DNA from: Lacrimispora xylanisolvens
GTDB taxonomy: Bacteria; Bacillota; Clostridia; Lachnospirales; Lachnospiraceae
DNA: 64,000 nucleotides
NCBI RefSeq assembly: GCF_002934545.1
Contig: NZ_PTJA01000008.1
Coordinates: 62,001-126,000, forward strand
Direction: 5' to 3'
The notes beneath the pieces are model-generated. The model ran no database searches. It was given only the letters and a program-made list of their open reading frames with translations, and was not told the origin of the DNA. Position numbers and translations under genes: made by a program. Positions 50,329-59,760 of this stretch are shown in pieces (positions within the stretch are counted from its first letter, which is position 1; each line of letters starts with the position of its first letter).

Positions 50329-50997
50329 CTAAACCTGAATCAGCATTACATCTTCGACTTTTTCATGTTCCCGCAGTTTCTCAAGCAGTTCCTGGGGAAT
50401 TTCTTCATCTGATTCCACTACAGAATAGGCCGTAGCCCCCTTCTTTTCCCGATACAGGCGCATAAATGCAATGTTAACATTTCGTTCGCTTAAGCAGGTA
50501 GCAATATAGGCCACCATTCCAGGATAGTCCAGATGACGGATTACCAAAGTAGAGTACTCTCCTGTAAAATCAACATCTACCCCATTGATTCTAACAATCT
50601 TAACCTTACCACCACCGACAGAAACACCTCGTACAGACATAAAACTTCCATCTGAACCGGTTAAATGAATCTCAACCGTATTGGGGTGGATTTCCGTTTC
50701 TTTTTCATTGGTAACAAACGAATAGGTCAGCCCCTGTTCTTCTGCCAGTTTAAACGAATTCTTAATTCTCAGATCGTGAGTTTCAAATCCCAGCATTCCT
50801 CCTAACAGAGCTCGGTCTGTACCGTGCCCCTTATAAGTTCTGGCAAAGGAACCGTATAATACGAATTCAACTTCTTTGACAGAACCAGGAAACAACTTTC
50901 TCACCAGAAGTGCAATGGCTACGGCACCCGCCGTATGGGAGCTTGACGGTCCTACCATATTGGGACCGATCACATCAAAAATACTGATTGACGGCAT
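50329..50997 (-). CDS. sdaAB: L-serine dehydratase, beta subunit
   Basis: ATG at 50997 (MPSISIFDVIGPNMVGPSSS) behind GGAG. The GPSSSHTAG motif and a C-terminal ACT-like domain (LVIRHLDYPGMVAYIATCLS) are typical. Directly upstream of the alpha gene. Confidence 0.95.
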   Translation of the reverse strand: MPSISIFDVIGPNMVGPSSSHTAGAVAIALLVRKLFPGSVKEVEFVLYGSFARTYKGHGTDRALLGGMLGFETHDLRIKNSFKLAEEQGLTYSFVTNEKETEIHPNTVEIHLTGSDGSFMSVRGVSVGGGKVKIVRINGVDVDFTGEYSTLVIRHLDYPGMVAYIATCLSERNVNIAFMRLYREKKGATAYSVVESDEEIPQELLEKLREHEKVEDVMLIQV

Positions 50998-51027
50998 AAT
51001 ATTTGCTCCTTTCAAAGCAGGCTGGTT

Positions 51028-52227
51028 CTATTTCTCTTTTTTAATATACTTGCGATAGTAGGATTCTACCAGCGCACTGATTGCATTATCACCGGATACG
51101 TTGCAGGCTGTTCCAAAGCTGTCCTGTGCAATGTACATTGCCTGTAACAGGCTGGCAATATCTCCCACTGCCGGGATTCCCACAACCGGGAAGAATGGAG
51201 TGGCTGTAAAGATAGAGCCGCCGGGAGCTCCCGGAGATGCCACCAAAGCAACACCCAGTACGCAGATAAATGGAAACAGTGTAAGGAAACCGTGAGGCAT
51301 TCCGTAGATCAGTAAAGTTGCTGTCACACAGCAGGTAATGGTGATCATGGAACCAGCCATGTGTATGTTTGCACATAAAGGAACGACGAAATTACGGATC
51401 TCCTCGGAAATTCCGTTGCTTTCCGCACATTTGATATTAACCGGAATTGTGGCAGCGGATGACTGGGTTCCGATTGCTGTTAAATATCCAGGAATCTGAT
51501 TCTTCATCATGGTAATAGGATTGCGTTTTGTTACAGTTCCTGCAAATGTAAATGCAATTACCAGGTAAAGAAGATGAAGGATAATTACAACCAGGAATAC
51601 CTTCCAAAGTACAGACATTATGGCAAATGTAGTTCCCTGATAAGTCATTTTAGCAAAAGTTCCGCAGATATACATGGGCAGAAGGGGAATAATAACGCGG
51701 TTTAATACCTTAGTTATGATTTCAGATAATTCTTTAAATACGTTATAAAGTGTATCCCCTATTTCTTTTCCTCTCATCGTACTGATTGATACACCCAGAA
51801 CGAATGCAAGTACCACTGCTGCCGTTGTTTCAAGCAGAGGAGTGATGGCCAGATTAAAATATCCTTCAATTGCCCTGTCACTTGCAGCAGCCACTTTAGA
51901 AACGACCTCTTCATTAACAAAGGTTGGAAAAAAACTGCTGGCAACAAAATATGAGGCACTTCCTGCGATCAGAGTAGATGTATAGGATATTGCTGCTGTA
52001 AATGCCAGCAGCTTTCCTGCACCCTGAGATAAATCTGCAATTCCCATGGTAACAAAAGCCACGACCATAAGAGGGATAATAAACATTAAAAACTGTTTAA
52101 ATAAATCTGATGCTGTTATTAAAATGGAGATTACAAAGGTTGGTGAGTACAGTCCTAACAGAATACCGATAATAATTGCAATGATCAGTTTGGGAACAAG
52201 ACCTAATTTCTTTTTACTTTTTTCCAT
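51028..52227 (-). CDS. Dicarboxylate/amino acid:cation symporter (probable serine importer)
   Basis: 399 residues, multiple helices. Motifs MAGSMITITCCVT, PGAPGGSIFTATPFF and QSSAATIPVNIKC fit the SDF (DAACS) family. Upstream of and co-transcribed with sdaAB/sdaAA, so it most probably brings in serine or threonine with Na+. Confidence 0.9.
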   Translation of the reverse strand: MEKSKKKLGLVPKLIIAIIIGILLGLYSPTFVISILITASDLFKQFLMFIIPLMVVAFVTMGIADLSQGAGKLLAFTAAISYTSTLIAGSASYFVASSFFPTFVNEEVVSKVAAASDRAIEGYFNLAITPLLETTAAVVLAFVLGVSISTMRGKEIGDTLYNVFKELSEIITKVLNRVIIPLLPMYICGTFAKMTYQGTTFAIMSVLWKVFLVVIILHLLYLVIAFTFAGTVTKRNPITMMKNQIPGYLTAIGTQSSAATIPVNIKCAESNGISEEIRNFVVPLCANIHMAGSMITITCCVTATLLIYGMPHGFLTLFPFICVLGVALVASPGAPGGSIFTATPFFPVVGIPAVGDIASLLQAMYIAQDSFGTACNVSGDNAISALVESYYRKYIKKEK

Positions 52228-52272
52228 TTCAATACCTCCCTTTCTTTAGTGAATAAAATATTTTTTACTTCT

Positions 52273-52288
52273 TTACATATTAATGTAA
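52273..52288. promoter_or_regulatory. Palindrome upstream of the symporter gene
   Basis: TTACAT-ATTA-ATGTAA, 45 bases before the symporter ATG. Candidate operator for the adjacent regulator. Confidence 0.5.
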
Positions 52289-52348
52289 TTTATTTTATCA
52301 CAACTTCTTAACAAATGCAATATTTTTGTGTGATTCGGCAAAAAACAA

Positions 52349-52399
52349 AATGTCCCGCATTGTTTTTTGTTTATTTTCACAAACAAACAATGCAGGACA
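52349..52399 (-). terminator. Terminator/attenuator after the regulator gene
   Basis: Minus strand ATGTCCTGCATTGTTT / AAACAATGCGGGACAT followed by TTTGTTTTTT. Confidence 0.8.
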
Positions 52400-52436
52400 T
52401 CTCTCTAAGTTCTACCATTTCAAAAATAAAAATGAC

Positions 52437-53117
52437 TCATTTTTCTTTATCCGCAGCAATTCCGGCATTTCTAATATGCATATACACAGTATTCTTAGAA
52501 ATGTCCAGATACTCCGCAACTTTAACCACTGCATCCTTCAAAGTAAATACTCCCTGCTGGCACAGTATATTGATAATCTCTTTATTTTTAAGGGAAGGCA
52601 GAATCTGGTCGTCTTCCATCACTTCGCTGCGTACCTCCGAAACCTTACTGTAAATTAGTTCATCCAGATTGCTGGCAAATGTCTCAGTCTTTACCTGGGC
52701 ACGGGATGTAATATCTGGTATAAAGCCGGAAAGAATCTCAGAAAAATTAGTATTTAAATAAAAATTAATGCATAGAAGGCCAATGATCCGGCTTTCCTCA
52801 CCCCGTACAACAATCGTGGTTGATTTTAAAGGCTCTCCCTTCTTATTCTTTGTAAAATAAGAAATGTAACCCTTTTCACCTTCTTTTTTAATCTGTTCCA
52901 GCATCTGGAGTGCCAGATCCGTAATAGGCATCCCCTCTGCCCGCCCGGTATGATGTCCATTAATAATTTTTATTACCGAATGCTCCGTATCTTCCAGACT
53001 GTGTAACACCATCTCGTAACCACTGCCCAGATAATCCGCCAGCCCTTCCAGTAAAACCTTATAGGAATCAAGTATAATCCGATCAATCAACGTCAAATGC
53101 ACATTATAATCCTTCAT
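52437..53117 (-). CDS. YheO/DauR-type transcription regulator (PAS-like plus HTH)
   Basis: ATG at 53117 behind AGAGGAGGG. N-terminal PAS-like part (LADYLGSGYEMVLHSLED, IINGHHTGRAEGMPITD) and C-terminal HTH (DAVVKVAEYLDISKNTVYMH). DauR-type proteins respond to amino acids; here it probably controls the serine operon directly downstream. Confidence 0.85.
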   Translation of the reverse strand: MKDYNVHLTLIDRIILDSYKVLLEGLADYLGSGYEMVLHSLEDTEHSVIKIINGHHTGRAEGMPITDLALQMLEQIKKEGEKGYISYFTKNKKGEPLKSTTIVVRGEESRIIGLLCINFYLNTNFSEILSGFIPDITSRAQVKTETFASNLDELIYSKVSEVRSEVMEDDQILPSLKNKEIINILCQQGVFTLKDAVVKVAEYLDISKNTVYMHIRNAGIAADKEK

Positions 53118-53169
53118 TGAAACCCTCCTCTTTTCAGCTATATGAGGAAACACCCATAATTTTTATAGA

Positions 53170-53198
53170 ATTATAGCATGCGCTGAAATATATTTCAA
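53170..53198 (-). promoter_or_regulatory. Promoter of the YheO-type regulator gene
   Basis: TTGAAA (53198-53193), 17 bases, TATAAT (53175-53170), 53 bases before the ATG. Confidence 0.75.
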
Positions 53199-53223
53199 CA
53201 TTATCACCAGATTCCAGATAAAA

Positions 53224-53276
53224 TAATGTAAAATATTACATTAATAAAGTCCGAATCACTGAGATCCGGACTTTAT
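53224..53276. terminator. Perfect palindrome plus terminator hairpin behind the GH36 gene
   Basis: ATAAAGTCCG / CGGACTTTAT (53244-53276), and the separate palindrome TAATGTAA-AATA-TTACATTA (53224-53243), which resembles the symporter palindrome in inverse form. Confidence 0.65.
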
Positions 53277-53292
53277 ATTAATTATTTTTTAC

Positions 53293-55509
53293 TCATTTCA
53301 GTTTTTCATTCAAAAAGAAAAGAAGGGAAGCAAAATCGCCTGTTTCCTTAAAGAAACGGTTTCTGTTTATGGGAAGTCCCGCGTGCATCAGCTCACTTCC
53401 ATAATATTCCCCTGTTTCGCCTTCAACAGTCACTTGATAAAGCACATCTTCACCAAGTCCGGCAAATTTTAGTCTAAGCCATCCTGCATTAGCTGGATTT
53501 AAGGTCTGATAATAAGCGGCAATCGCCTGCTTCTGGTCCTCAGAAACTACCATCCAGGCAGTATCATTTCCCTCAAAGGGACTTTTAAGCCGGTAAAAGG
53601 TACCCTGGTGCAAAAGTTTCCGATTCTTTTTATAAATATCAATCTGCTCTTTTACCAGCTGCACTTCTTCCTCACTTAAATGATTTAAATCAAGCTCATA
53701 TCCAAAGGCTCCAAAGAAGGCTGCATTGCCTCTTGTTTTTAAAGGCGTAATCCGGTGAATCTGGTGATTTGGAACAGCTGATATATGAGCTCCAATACTG
53801 GATACAGGGTAGACCATGCTGGTACCATACTGAATTTTCAACCGGTCGATGGCATCTGTATTATCGCTGCACCACGCCTGAGGTGCATAATAAAGCAATC
53901 CCGGATCAAATCTGGCTCCTCCGCTGGCACAGGACTCAAACAAAATCTGTGGAAAATCATGAATTAAGCGGCTGTAAAGATCATAAACTCCAAGAATGTA
54001 TTTATGCATTACCATTCCCTGCTCATCCTTACCTGCCCCCCGTGAAAAGCATTCTGTAATATAACGGTTCATGTCCCATTTAATATAAGATATTTTTGCG
54101 CCTTCTATCACATCTTTTAACATCTGGTAAACGGAATCCACAATTTCACTTCTGGAAAAGTCCAGCACATGCTGCTGTCTGCTGGGTGTTTCATAACGCC
54201 CTGGAGCGGATATTATCCAGTCTGGATGAGCCTCATAGAATCTGCTGTTTTTATTGACCATCTCCGGTTCGATCCATAAACCGAACTTAAGCCCCATGGC
54301 TTCGATCTTCTCTGACAACCCGGATATGCCTCCCGGAAGTTTTTCCTTATTGACATACCAGTCCCCCAGACTGCGGTCATCGTCGCTGCGGTCGCCAAAC
54401 CAGCCGTCATCCAGCACAAACAGCTCTACCCCTGTTTCCTTTGCTTTTCTTGCAATGGAAAGAATCTTCTCTTCGTCGAAATTCATATAGGTAGCTTCCC
54501 AGTTGTTTAAAAGTACAGGCCGCTCCCGGTCTCTCCAGTATCCTCTGGCAAGTCTTGTTCTGTAAAGCCGGTGGTATACCTGACTCATGTAAGACAGTCC
54601 CTGATCGCTGTATACCATAACAAGCTCCGGTGTCTGAAATGATTCCCCGGTTTTTAAAGGCCATTCAAAGGTATCCGGATGAATTCCCATTAAAACCCTG
54701 GTTGTATCATGAGAGCAGACCTCTGCCTGGGCAAGAAAGCTTCCGCTGTAGACCAGACTGAATCCGTAAACAGTTCCACTTCCTTCTGTGGCGTTTTTTT
54801 CCGCCAGCGCCAGAAAGGGATTATGTTCCGCGCTGCTGATCCCACGCATACTGTAGACAGACTGAATCCCCTGCTCCAGCGGCCGCCGCTTTACATACCG
54901 CTCCCTGGACCATGCACCTGATAAATGAATCATATCATAGTTTGATTCCGGTAAATCCACCGCAGCACTCATGGCATTTAACAGCACAATATCTTCTGAT
55001 CCGTTATGTGTAAAACAGACATTCCTCGTTATCACCGGACGCTCTTCATATATGGTATATGTGAGGATCAGGTCAGTATCAATGAGATCATCATGAAGCC
55101 GGATTGTTAACGTACATGCTTCTGAATCATCTTCCGTATAGGTAGAAGGAAGAGGTTCAATGGTAGGCTTGCCGTTACAAATCTTATGATCGGCATAAGT
55201 AAAGTTTGTAGTCCTGCTGCCGTTCTCCTGTCTGACACTGTACGCACCGTACCGGTAATCTCCGGTTCCATAAGCCGGATACTCCTGTTTTGTATACTGC
55301 AGGCATAAATTAACGGGATAAGGGCAGCTGATTGCAGCATGGGGACGCTCACCTGTTTCGAAAAGATACTCAAAAGACTCCCGGTCCCTGATTCGTTTCC
55401 CATAATACAGATTGCCCAGCTGGCCGTTTCCCATAATCTGAATAATATAACTGACAGACTGGTTATACAGATGAAACTCTTTTGCTTGTTGATGATAAAT
55501 GATTGGCAT
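53293..55509 (-). CDS. Alpha-galactosidase, GH36
   Basis: ATG at 55509 (MPIIYHQQAKEFHLYNQSVS) behind AAGGAG. 738 residues. Nucleophile Asp about 479 in YIKWDMNRYI, acid/base Asp about 535 in SCASGGARFDPG, and LDDGWFGDRSDDDRSLGDW. Hydrolyses alpha-1,6-galactosides such as melibiose and raffinose inside the cell. Last gene of the ABC-transporter operon. Confidence 0.95.
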   Translation of the reverse strand: MPIIYHQQAKEFHLYNQSVSYIIQIMGNGQLGNLYYGKRIRDRESFEYLFETGERPHAAISCPYPVNLCLQYTKQEYPAYGTGDYRYGAYSVRQENGSRTTNFTYADHKICNGKPTIEPLPSTYTEDDSEACTLTIRLHDDLIDTDLILTYTIYEERPVITRNVCFTHNGSEDIVLLNAMSAAVDLPESNYDMIHLSGAWSRERYVKRRPLEQGIQSVYSMRGISSAEHNPFLALAEKNATEGSGTVYGFSLVYSGSFLAQAEVCSHDTTRVLMGIHPDTFEWPLKTGESFQTPELVMVYSDQGLSYMSQVYHRLYRTRLARGYWRDRERPVLLNNWEATYMNFDEEKILSIARKAKETGVELFVLDDGWFGDRSDDDRSLGDWYVNKEKLPGGISGLSEKIEAMGLKFGLWIEPEMVNKNSRFYEAHPDWIISAPGRYETPSRQQHVLDFSRSEIVDSVYQMLKDVIEGAKISYIKWDMNRYITECFSRGAGKDEQGMVMHKYILGVYDLYSRLIHDFPQILFESCASGGARFDPGLLYYAPQAWCSDNTDAIDRLKIQYGTSMVYPVSSIGAHISAVPNHQIHRITPLKTRGNAAFFGAFGYELDLNHLSEEEVQLVKEQIDIYKKNRKLLHQGTFYRLKSPFEGNDTAWMVVSEDQKQAIAAYYQTLNPANAGWLRLKFAGLGEDVLYQVTVEGETGEYYGSELMHAGLPINRNRFFKETGDFASLLFFLNEKLK

Positions 55510-55522
55510 AGTGTAAACTCCT

Positions 55523-56356
55523 TTATAATTTTCCTCCTGATGTTGCAATTCCTTCAATAAACTGTTTCTGGAAAATCAGGTAAATGATAACCATGGGAAT
55601 ACAGGCCAGCAAAGAAGCTGCCATAAGTTCCGGATAGTTGGTCACAAACTGACCCTGCAGCTTTGCAAGTGCTGCAGAAAGCGGCATGGTATTTTGTTCT
55701 GTATTGACGACTAATGGCCACATCAGTTCCTTAAAAGCAAACAATGCGGTGAATATTCCAAGCGCTACCATAGATGATTTCGTAAGCGGCGCCATTACAT
55801 ATAAAAATGCCTGACCGATGTTGCAGCCATCAAGTCTGGCTGCTTCCTCTAATGATGCCGGAAGCCCCATATAGGCCTGACGAAGCAGAAAGGTTCCAAA
55901 GGCTGTAACCAGTCCCGGGAAGAGGAGACCAAAGGAGGTATTTAACAGGCCCAGCCTGCCCACCATCAGATATTGAGGAATAATAAATATCTGGGATGGA
56001 ACCATCATCTGGAATAATACCAGGGAAAATGCAAGATTCTTTCCTTTGAAATGAAGCCTTCCAAAGGCATATCCTGCCATGGTAGCTGTAAGCACTGCAC
56101 AGACTACACGTTCGATAATAAGAACCAGTGTATTATAGTACAGCTTCAAAAAATTCATTTTACTCATTACAGATAAAAATGCATCTTTTCTCCAGACAGA
56201 AGGAAAGATAATAAATGGATTCATCTGCGTTGCCTCGGACGCCGTTTTAAAAGCCGTAAGTATCATCCATAAGAAAGGAACCAGCATAACAACAGAGCCC
56301 ACTGCAAGCACAAAGTATTGCAGTACTGACTTAAATTTTCTATTCTTATCCATCAT
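55523..56356 (-). CDS. Carbohydrate ABC transporter permease (MalG-like)
   Basis: 277 residues, about six helices, with EEAARLDGCNIGQAFLYVMAP, the EAA loop. Overlaps nothing but is 14 bases ahead of the GH36 start. Partner of the next permease; the ATPase is not encoded here and is probably a shared MsmK-type protein. Confidence 0.92.
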   Translation of the reverse strand: MMDKNRKFKSVLQYFVLAVGSVVMLVPFLWMILTAFKTASEATQMNPFIIFPSVWRKDAFLSVMSKMNFLKLYYNTLVLIIERVVCAVLTATMAGYAFGRLHFKGKNLAFSLVLFQMMVPSQIFIIPQYLMVGRLGLLNTSFGLLFPGLVTAFGTFLLRQAYMGLPASLEEAARLDGCNIGQAFLYVMAPLTKSSMVALGIFTALFAFKELMWPLVVNTEQNTMPLSAALAKLQGQFVTNYPELMAASLLACIPMVIIYLIFQKQFIEGIATSGGKL

Positions 56357-56364
56357 TCTCCCCC

Positions 56365-57270
56365 TTAGTTGTAATTAACCCACTTCTTCTGACAAAGAAG
56401 CTGGATTACCGTAATGAGCAGGATTACTAAAAGCAACAGCATGACAATGGCGGAACCATATCCTTTGTTTCCCTCAACAAAGGAATATTTATAGAAAAGA
56501 TAAACCAGAGACTGAGTTTTTACCAGTGCCGGATTGGATTTTTCCATCATCATGTAAATGCTGTCAAATACCTGCATGGCTCCAATTACTCTGGTCACAG
56601 TCACGAAAAACATGGTGGGGGAAATCAGGGGAAGGGTGATGTAGAAAAACTGTTTTACACCTCCGGCTCCGTCAATTTCCGCTGCTTCATAATAATCTCT
56701 GGGGATCTCCTGAAGACCGGCAAAAAACAGAACCATGTTGTATCCGATTACCGACCAGATTCCCACGATTGCTACGGAAATATAAGCAATTCCAGGATCT
56801 GAAATCCAGTTCACAGAGGAAAGCCCGATTCGGTTTAAAAGGTGGTTAATCAAACCAAATTCTGAATTATAAAGCCATCTCCAGACCATGGCTACCGCTG
56901 CTGGAGCAGCAACCATTGGCAGAAAATAAATAGTCCTCCAGATTGAACGGCCTTTTATTTTTCCGTTCAGTATAACAGCAAGTACCAGCGCAATGGCAAT
57001 GGAAAAAGGTACTTCCACAAGCGCATACTTAAAGGTATTCCAAAGAGCCTGCCAGACTGTGCCGTCCTGCAAAAGCTTGCTGTAGTTTCCAAGCCCTATG
57101 AATACATTTCCTTTACCAAAGGCTCCGGTTTTAAAGAAACTTTGATAGATTGTCTGAAAGATTGGTATAATATTCAAAATTATGAGGCCTGTCATGGTAG
57201 GCAGCAGAAACAGCCAGCCCCACAAAAATTCACTTTTTTCCCGTCTTGATACCGTTTTTTCTCTGTTCAT
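56365..57270 (-). CDS. Carbohydrate ABC transporter permease (MalF/UgpA-like)
   Basis: ATG at 57270 behind GGAGGG. About six helices; EAA loop YYEAAEIDGAGGVKQFFYIT. Works with the MalG-like permease. Confidence 0.92.
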   Translation of the reverse strand: MNREKTVSRREKSEFLWGWLFLLPTMTGLIILNIIPIFQTIYQSFFKTGAFGKGNVFIGLGNYSKLLQDGTVWQALWNTFKYALVEVPFSIAIALVLAVILNGKIKGRSIWRTIYFLPMVAAPAAVAMVWRWLYNSEFGLINHLLNRIGLSSVNWISDPGIAYISVAIVGIWSVIGYNMVLFFAGLQEIPRDYYEAAEIDGAGGVKQFFYITLPLISPTMFFVTVTRVIGAMQVFDSIYMMMEKSNPALVKTQSLVYLFYKYSFVEGNKGYGSAIVMLLLLVILLITVIQLLCQKKWVNYN

Positions 57271-57333
57271 GCAGTCCCTCCGCAAATTCGTTAAAAGGGG
57301 AGGCATCCGTTATATCTGCCTCCCCGACCATAC

Positions 57334-58692
57334 TTATTCTTCCGCCAGCATGGCATTCATTTCCTTATCAATATCCTTGCAGACATCCTCTACACTCTTC
57401 TTTCCAGTCCATGCATCAATCAGTTTTTCATGAATCATGTTGGTCCATGCAACCGTTGATTTGGAGTATGGACGAATAACCAGATCATCCATCATATCCA
57501 GATATGCCTGTAAATTAAAGCTGGGGTATGCCTTAACCCAGTTAGCTGTGGTTCCCTGATAAGCAGAAATTACGATACCAAGGTCAGACTGTTTCTGCTG
57601 AGCTTCTTTGGAACCCATGTATTCAATGAGTTTCCAGGCTTCTTCCGGCATAGAGGTATTGGCAGAGGCTGCCCAGCCAAGACCATTATAGATAGACGCA
57701 CGTCTTCCTGTGGTTTTATCCTTTGGAAGAACTGCAATATCACAGTTTGCTTTTACGTAATCATTGTTGCAAAGTTCGGAAAGCATCCAGGAGCCCTGGG
57801 TAATCATGGCTACCTTGCCTGCTTCAAATAACGCTTCTTCCTTATTCTCTGCAATTACCTCATAAGGAGGAGCATAGCCTTCTTTCATAAGGTCGGTAAG
57901 GAATGTCAGAGCCTTTATGGTTCCAGGCTGTGTAAATCCGGAAGACTTTTTGTCCTCGCTGATTACGTATCCGCCCATATCGTAAACCGGGTTGCACCAG
58001 CCTGCCTGATCGTTGGTGGGATTAATTGCAAATCCATACTGGCTGCCATCTGCCTTGGTAAGCTTTTTCGCTGCATCTGCAAAATCATCCCAGGTCCAGT
58101 CCTTGCTTGGGTAAGAAATACCAGCTGCATCAAACATGGTTTTGTTATACCAGAGAGCGATTGTGTCGATGTCTTTTGGTACTGCATACTGCTTGGTTCC
58201 CTGCCAGTTATAGATGTTTACAATCTCTTTTGGAAATTTATCCATCTCAAGGGTTTTACTTGCTTTGATCCGGTCTGTTAAATCCAAAAGCATCTCATAT
58301 TCTGAGTACCGTGCGATCTCATTGGAATGCATCCAGAATACATCAGGAAGAGAACCTCCCGTAGCACCTGCTTCCAGCATGGTCCAGTACTGATCCCATG
58401 GTGTTACCTGTATCTGTGTTTTAATTCCAGTTTCTTTTGTAAAATCAGCCATGATCTTTGTCAGACCTGGTTCCTGGTTTTTATCCCAGATCGCTACAGT
58501 CAGTGTTCCGGAAGAGCCGCCTTTTTCCTTCTCTGTTTCTGCCGCGCTTGATGATTCCTGCTTTGATTCCTGCTTGGTCTCCTGCGTTCCTGCAGTTGTT
58601 GCCTGGCCGCTGTTTTGCTGGCCCGTACATCCAATCAGTGCGGTTGCTGCAATTACTGCCATTGCTGCTGGTAATCCCCATCTCCGTTTCAT
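57334..58692 (-). CDS. Extracellular sugar-binding lipoprotein of the ABC transporter
   Basis: ATG at 58692 behind GGGAGG. Lipobox ALIGC near residue 20, a Ser/Gln/Glu-rich linker, then a family 1 solute-binding fold (LTVAIWDKNQEPGLTKIMAD; ALWYNKTMFDAAGI; AWKLIEYMGSKEAQQ). Predicted alpha-galactoside binding. Confidence 0.93.
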   Translation of the reverse strand: MKRRWGLPAAMAVIAATALIGCTGQQNSGQATTAGTQETKQESKQESSSAAETEKEKGGSSGTLTVAIWDKNQEPGLTKIMADFTKETGIKTQIQVTPWDQYWTMLEAGATGGSLPDVFWMHSNEIARYSEYEMLLDLTDRIKASKTLEMDKFPKEIVNIYNWQGTKQYAVPKDIDTIALWYNKTMFDAAGISYPSKDWTWDDFADAAKKLTKADGSQYGFAINPTNDQAGWCNPVYDMGGYVISEDKKSSGFTQPGTIKALTFLTDLMKEGYAPPYEVIAENKEEALFEAGKVAMITQGSWMLSELCNNDYVKANCDIAVLPKDKTTGRRASIYNGLGWAASANTSMPEEAWKLIEYMGSKEAQQKQSDLGIVISAYQGTTANWVKAYPSFNLQAYLDMMDDLVIRPYSKSTVAWTNMIHEKLIDAWTGKKSVEDVCKDIDKEMNAMLAEE

Positions 58693-58734
58693 TTTGTTAC
58701 CTCCCATAATTTGTCACTTTCAATAGTTGCAAAA

Positions 58735-58763
58735 ATTATACCCAGTACATTTTTGTTGCTTTT
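58735..58763 (-). promoter_or_regulatory. Activator-dependent promoter of the alpha-galactoside operon
   Basis: -10 TATAAT at 58740-58735 with a poor -35 in AAC/AAAA-rich DNA, which suits activation by the AraC protein. Confidence 0.45.
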
Positions 58764-58839
58764 TGTTATTATGAACCTAATTATAATCGGTTCTTTGTTA
58801 ATTTTACATAGATTAATGTGATTTTTATATGGTGTTTTG

Positions 58840-59643
58840 TTACATTCTTTTATCAGCCTCGTGATATTGCTTCCTGTGACGGAGCGGAGATTCTCCCTCT
58901 GCTTTTTGAAAACATTTGCAGAAAACCGAGGCATCGTGGAAGCCACAGGAAAGGGCGGTTTCCGTTATACTTAATGAGGTATCCTCTAAAAGCCGCTTTG
59001 CTTCAAACACCCGGTACTGGGTCAGATAGCACTTGGGAGATACCCCTTTGTGCTTCATAAATATCCGGTAAAGATAGGTACGGTCAATGCCAATAAACCT
59101 TGCCACATCCGAAATCTGTATGGGATAGCTGTAATTATGCCGGATATAAGTTTCCGCCTGCTCAAGATAACTTTTTTCATATAGATCTGACTCTTTTGTA
59201 TTACCTGGAAAACGGGAAAACAAAAGATAAAGATACCCCCTCATCTCGTCCATGTTATGGGCTGTGCTGTAAAAAGCGTTTACAAGTTCCAGTATAATCT
59301 CCCTCCACTGGCTCCCATTTATAAAACGATAGCTGTATCCCGTTTCCTCTTTGCGGTATTCGTAAACCAGACGTTCTGCCTCATTTCCGGAAAATGCCAC
59401 CCAGGCATATTCCCATGGGTCTTTGTCATCCGCCTGATAATACGTTACTTCCTGGGGCTTAATCAAAAAAGCCTCCCCTGTTGAAAGCCTGTATTCTTTG
59501 TCAGCAATCCGGTAAATCCCCTTTCCCTTCAATATAACATGAAGGAGATAGTGCTTGCGGACGGCTGGTCCGAAAAAATGACCGGGCGCACACTTCTCGT
59601 GCCCGCAGTAATAGATGGTCAGTTCCCTTGCTGATTGATTCAT
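58840..59643 (-). CDS. AraC-family activator (alpha-galactoside locus, leftward)
   Basis: ATG at 59643 behind GGAGG. N-terminal cupin sensing part (YYCGHEKCAPGHFFGP, LIKPQEVTYY) and C-terminal double HTH (ISDVARFIGIDRTYLYRIFM; ALSCGFHDASVFCKCFQKAE). Located between transporter and GH4 genes; probably activates them with melibiose-type sugar. Confidence 0.88.
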   Translation of the reverse strand: MNQSARELTIYYCGHEKCAPGHFFGPAVRKHYLLHVILKGKGIYRIADKEYRLSTGEAFLIKPQEVTYYQADDKDPWEYAWVAFSGNEAERLVYEYRKEETGYSYRFINGSQWREIILELVNAFYSTAHNMDEMRGYLYLLFSRFPGNTKESDLYEKSYLEQAETYIRHNYSYPIQISDVARFIGIDRTYLYRIFMKHKGVSPKCYLTQYRVFEAKRLLEDTSLSITETALSCGFHDASVFCKCFQKAEGESPLRHRKQYHEADKRM

Positions 59644-59760
59644 TATAAAACCTCCATGCAACAAAATGACAATTTTTAGAAACAAACTTCCTATCTTTTT
59701 ATCTGCTGTGATTATACAATAACCTTAATAGGCAGACAAGAAAAACAAGGAGGAAAAACG

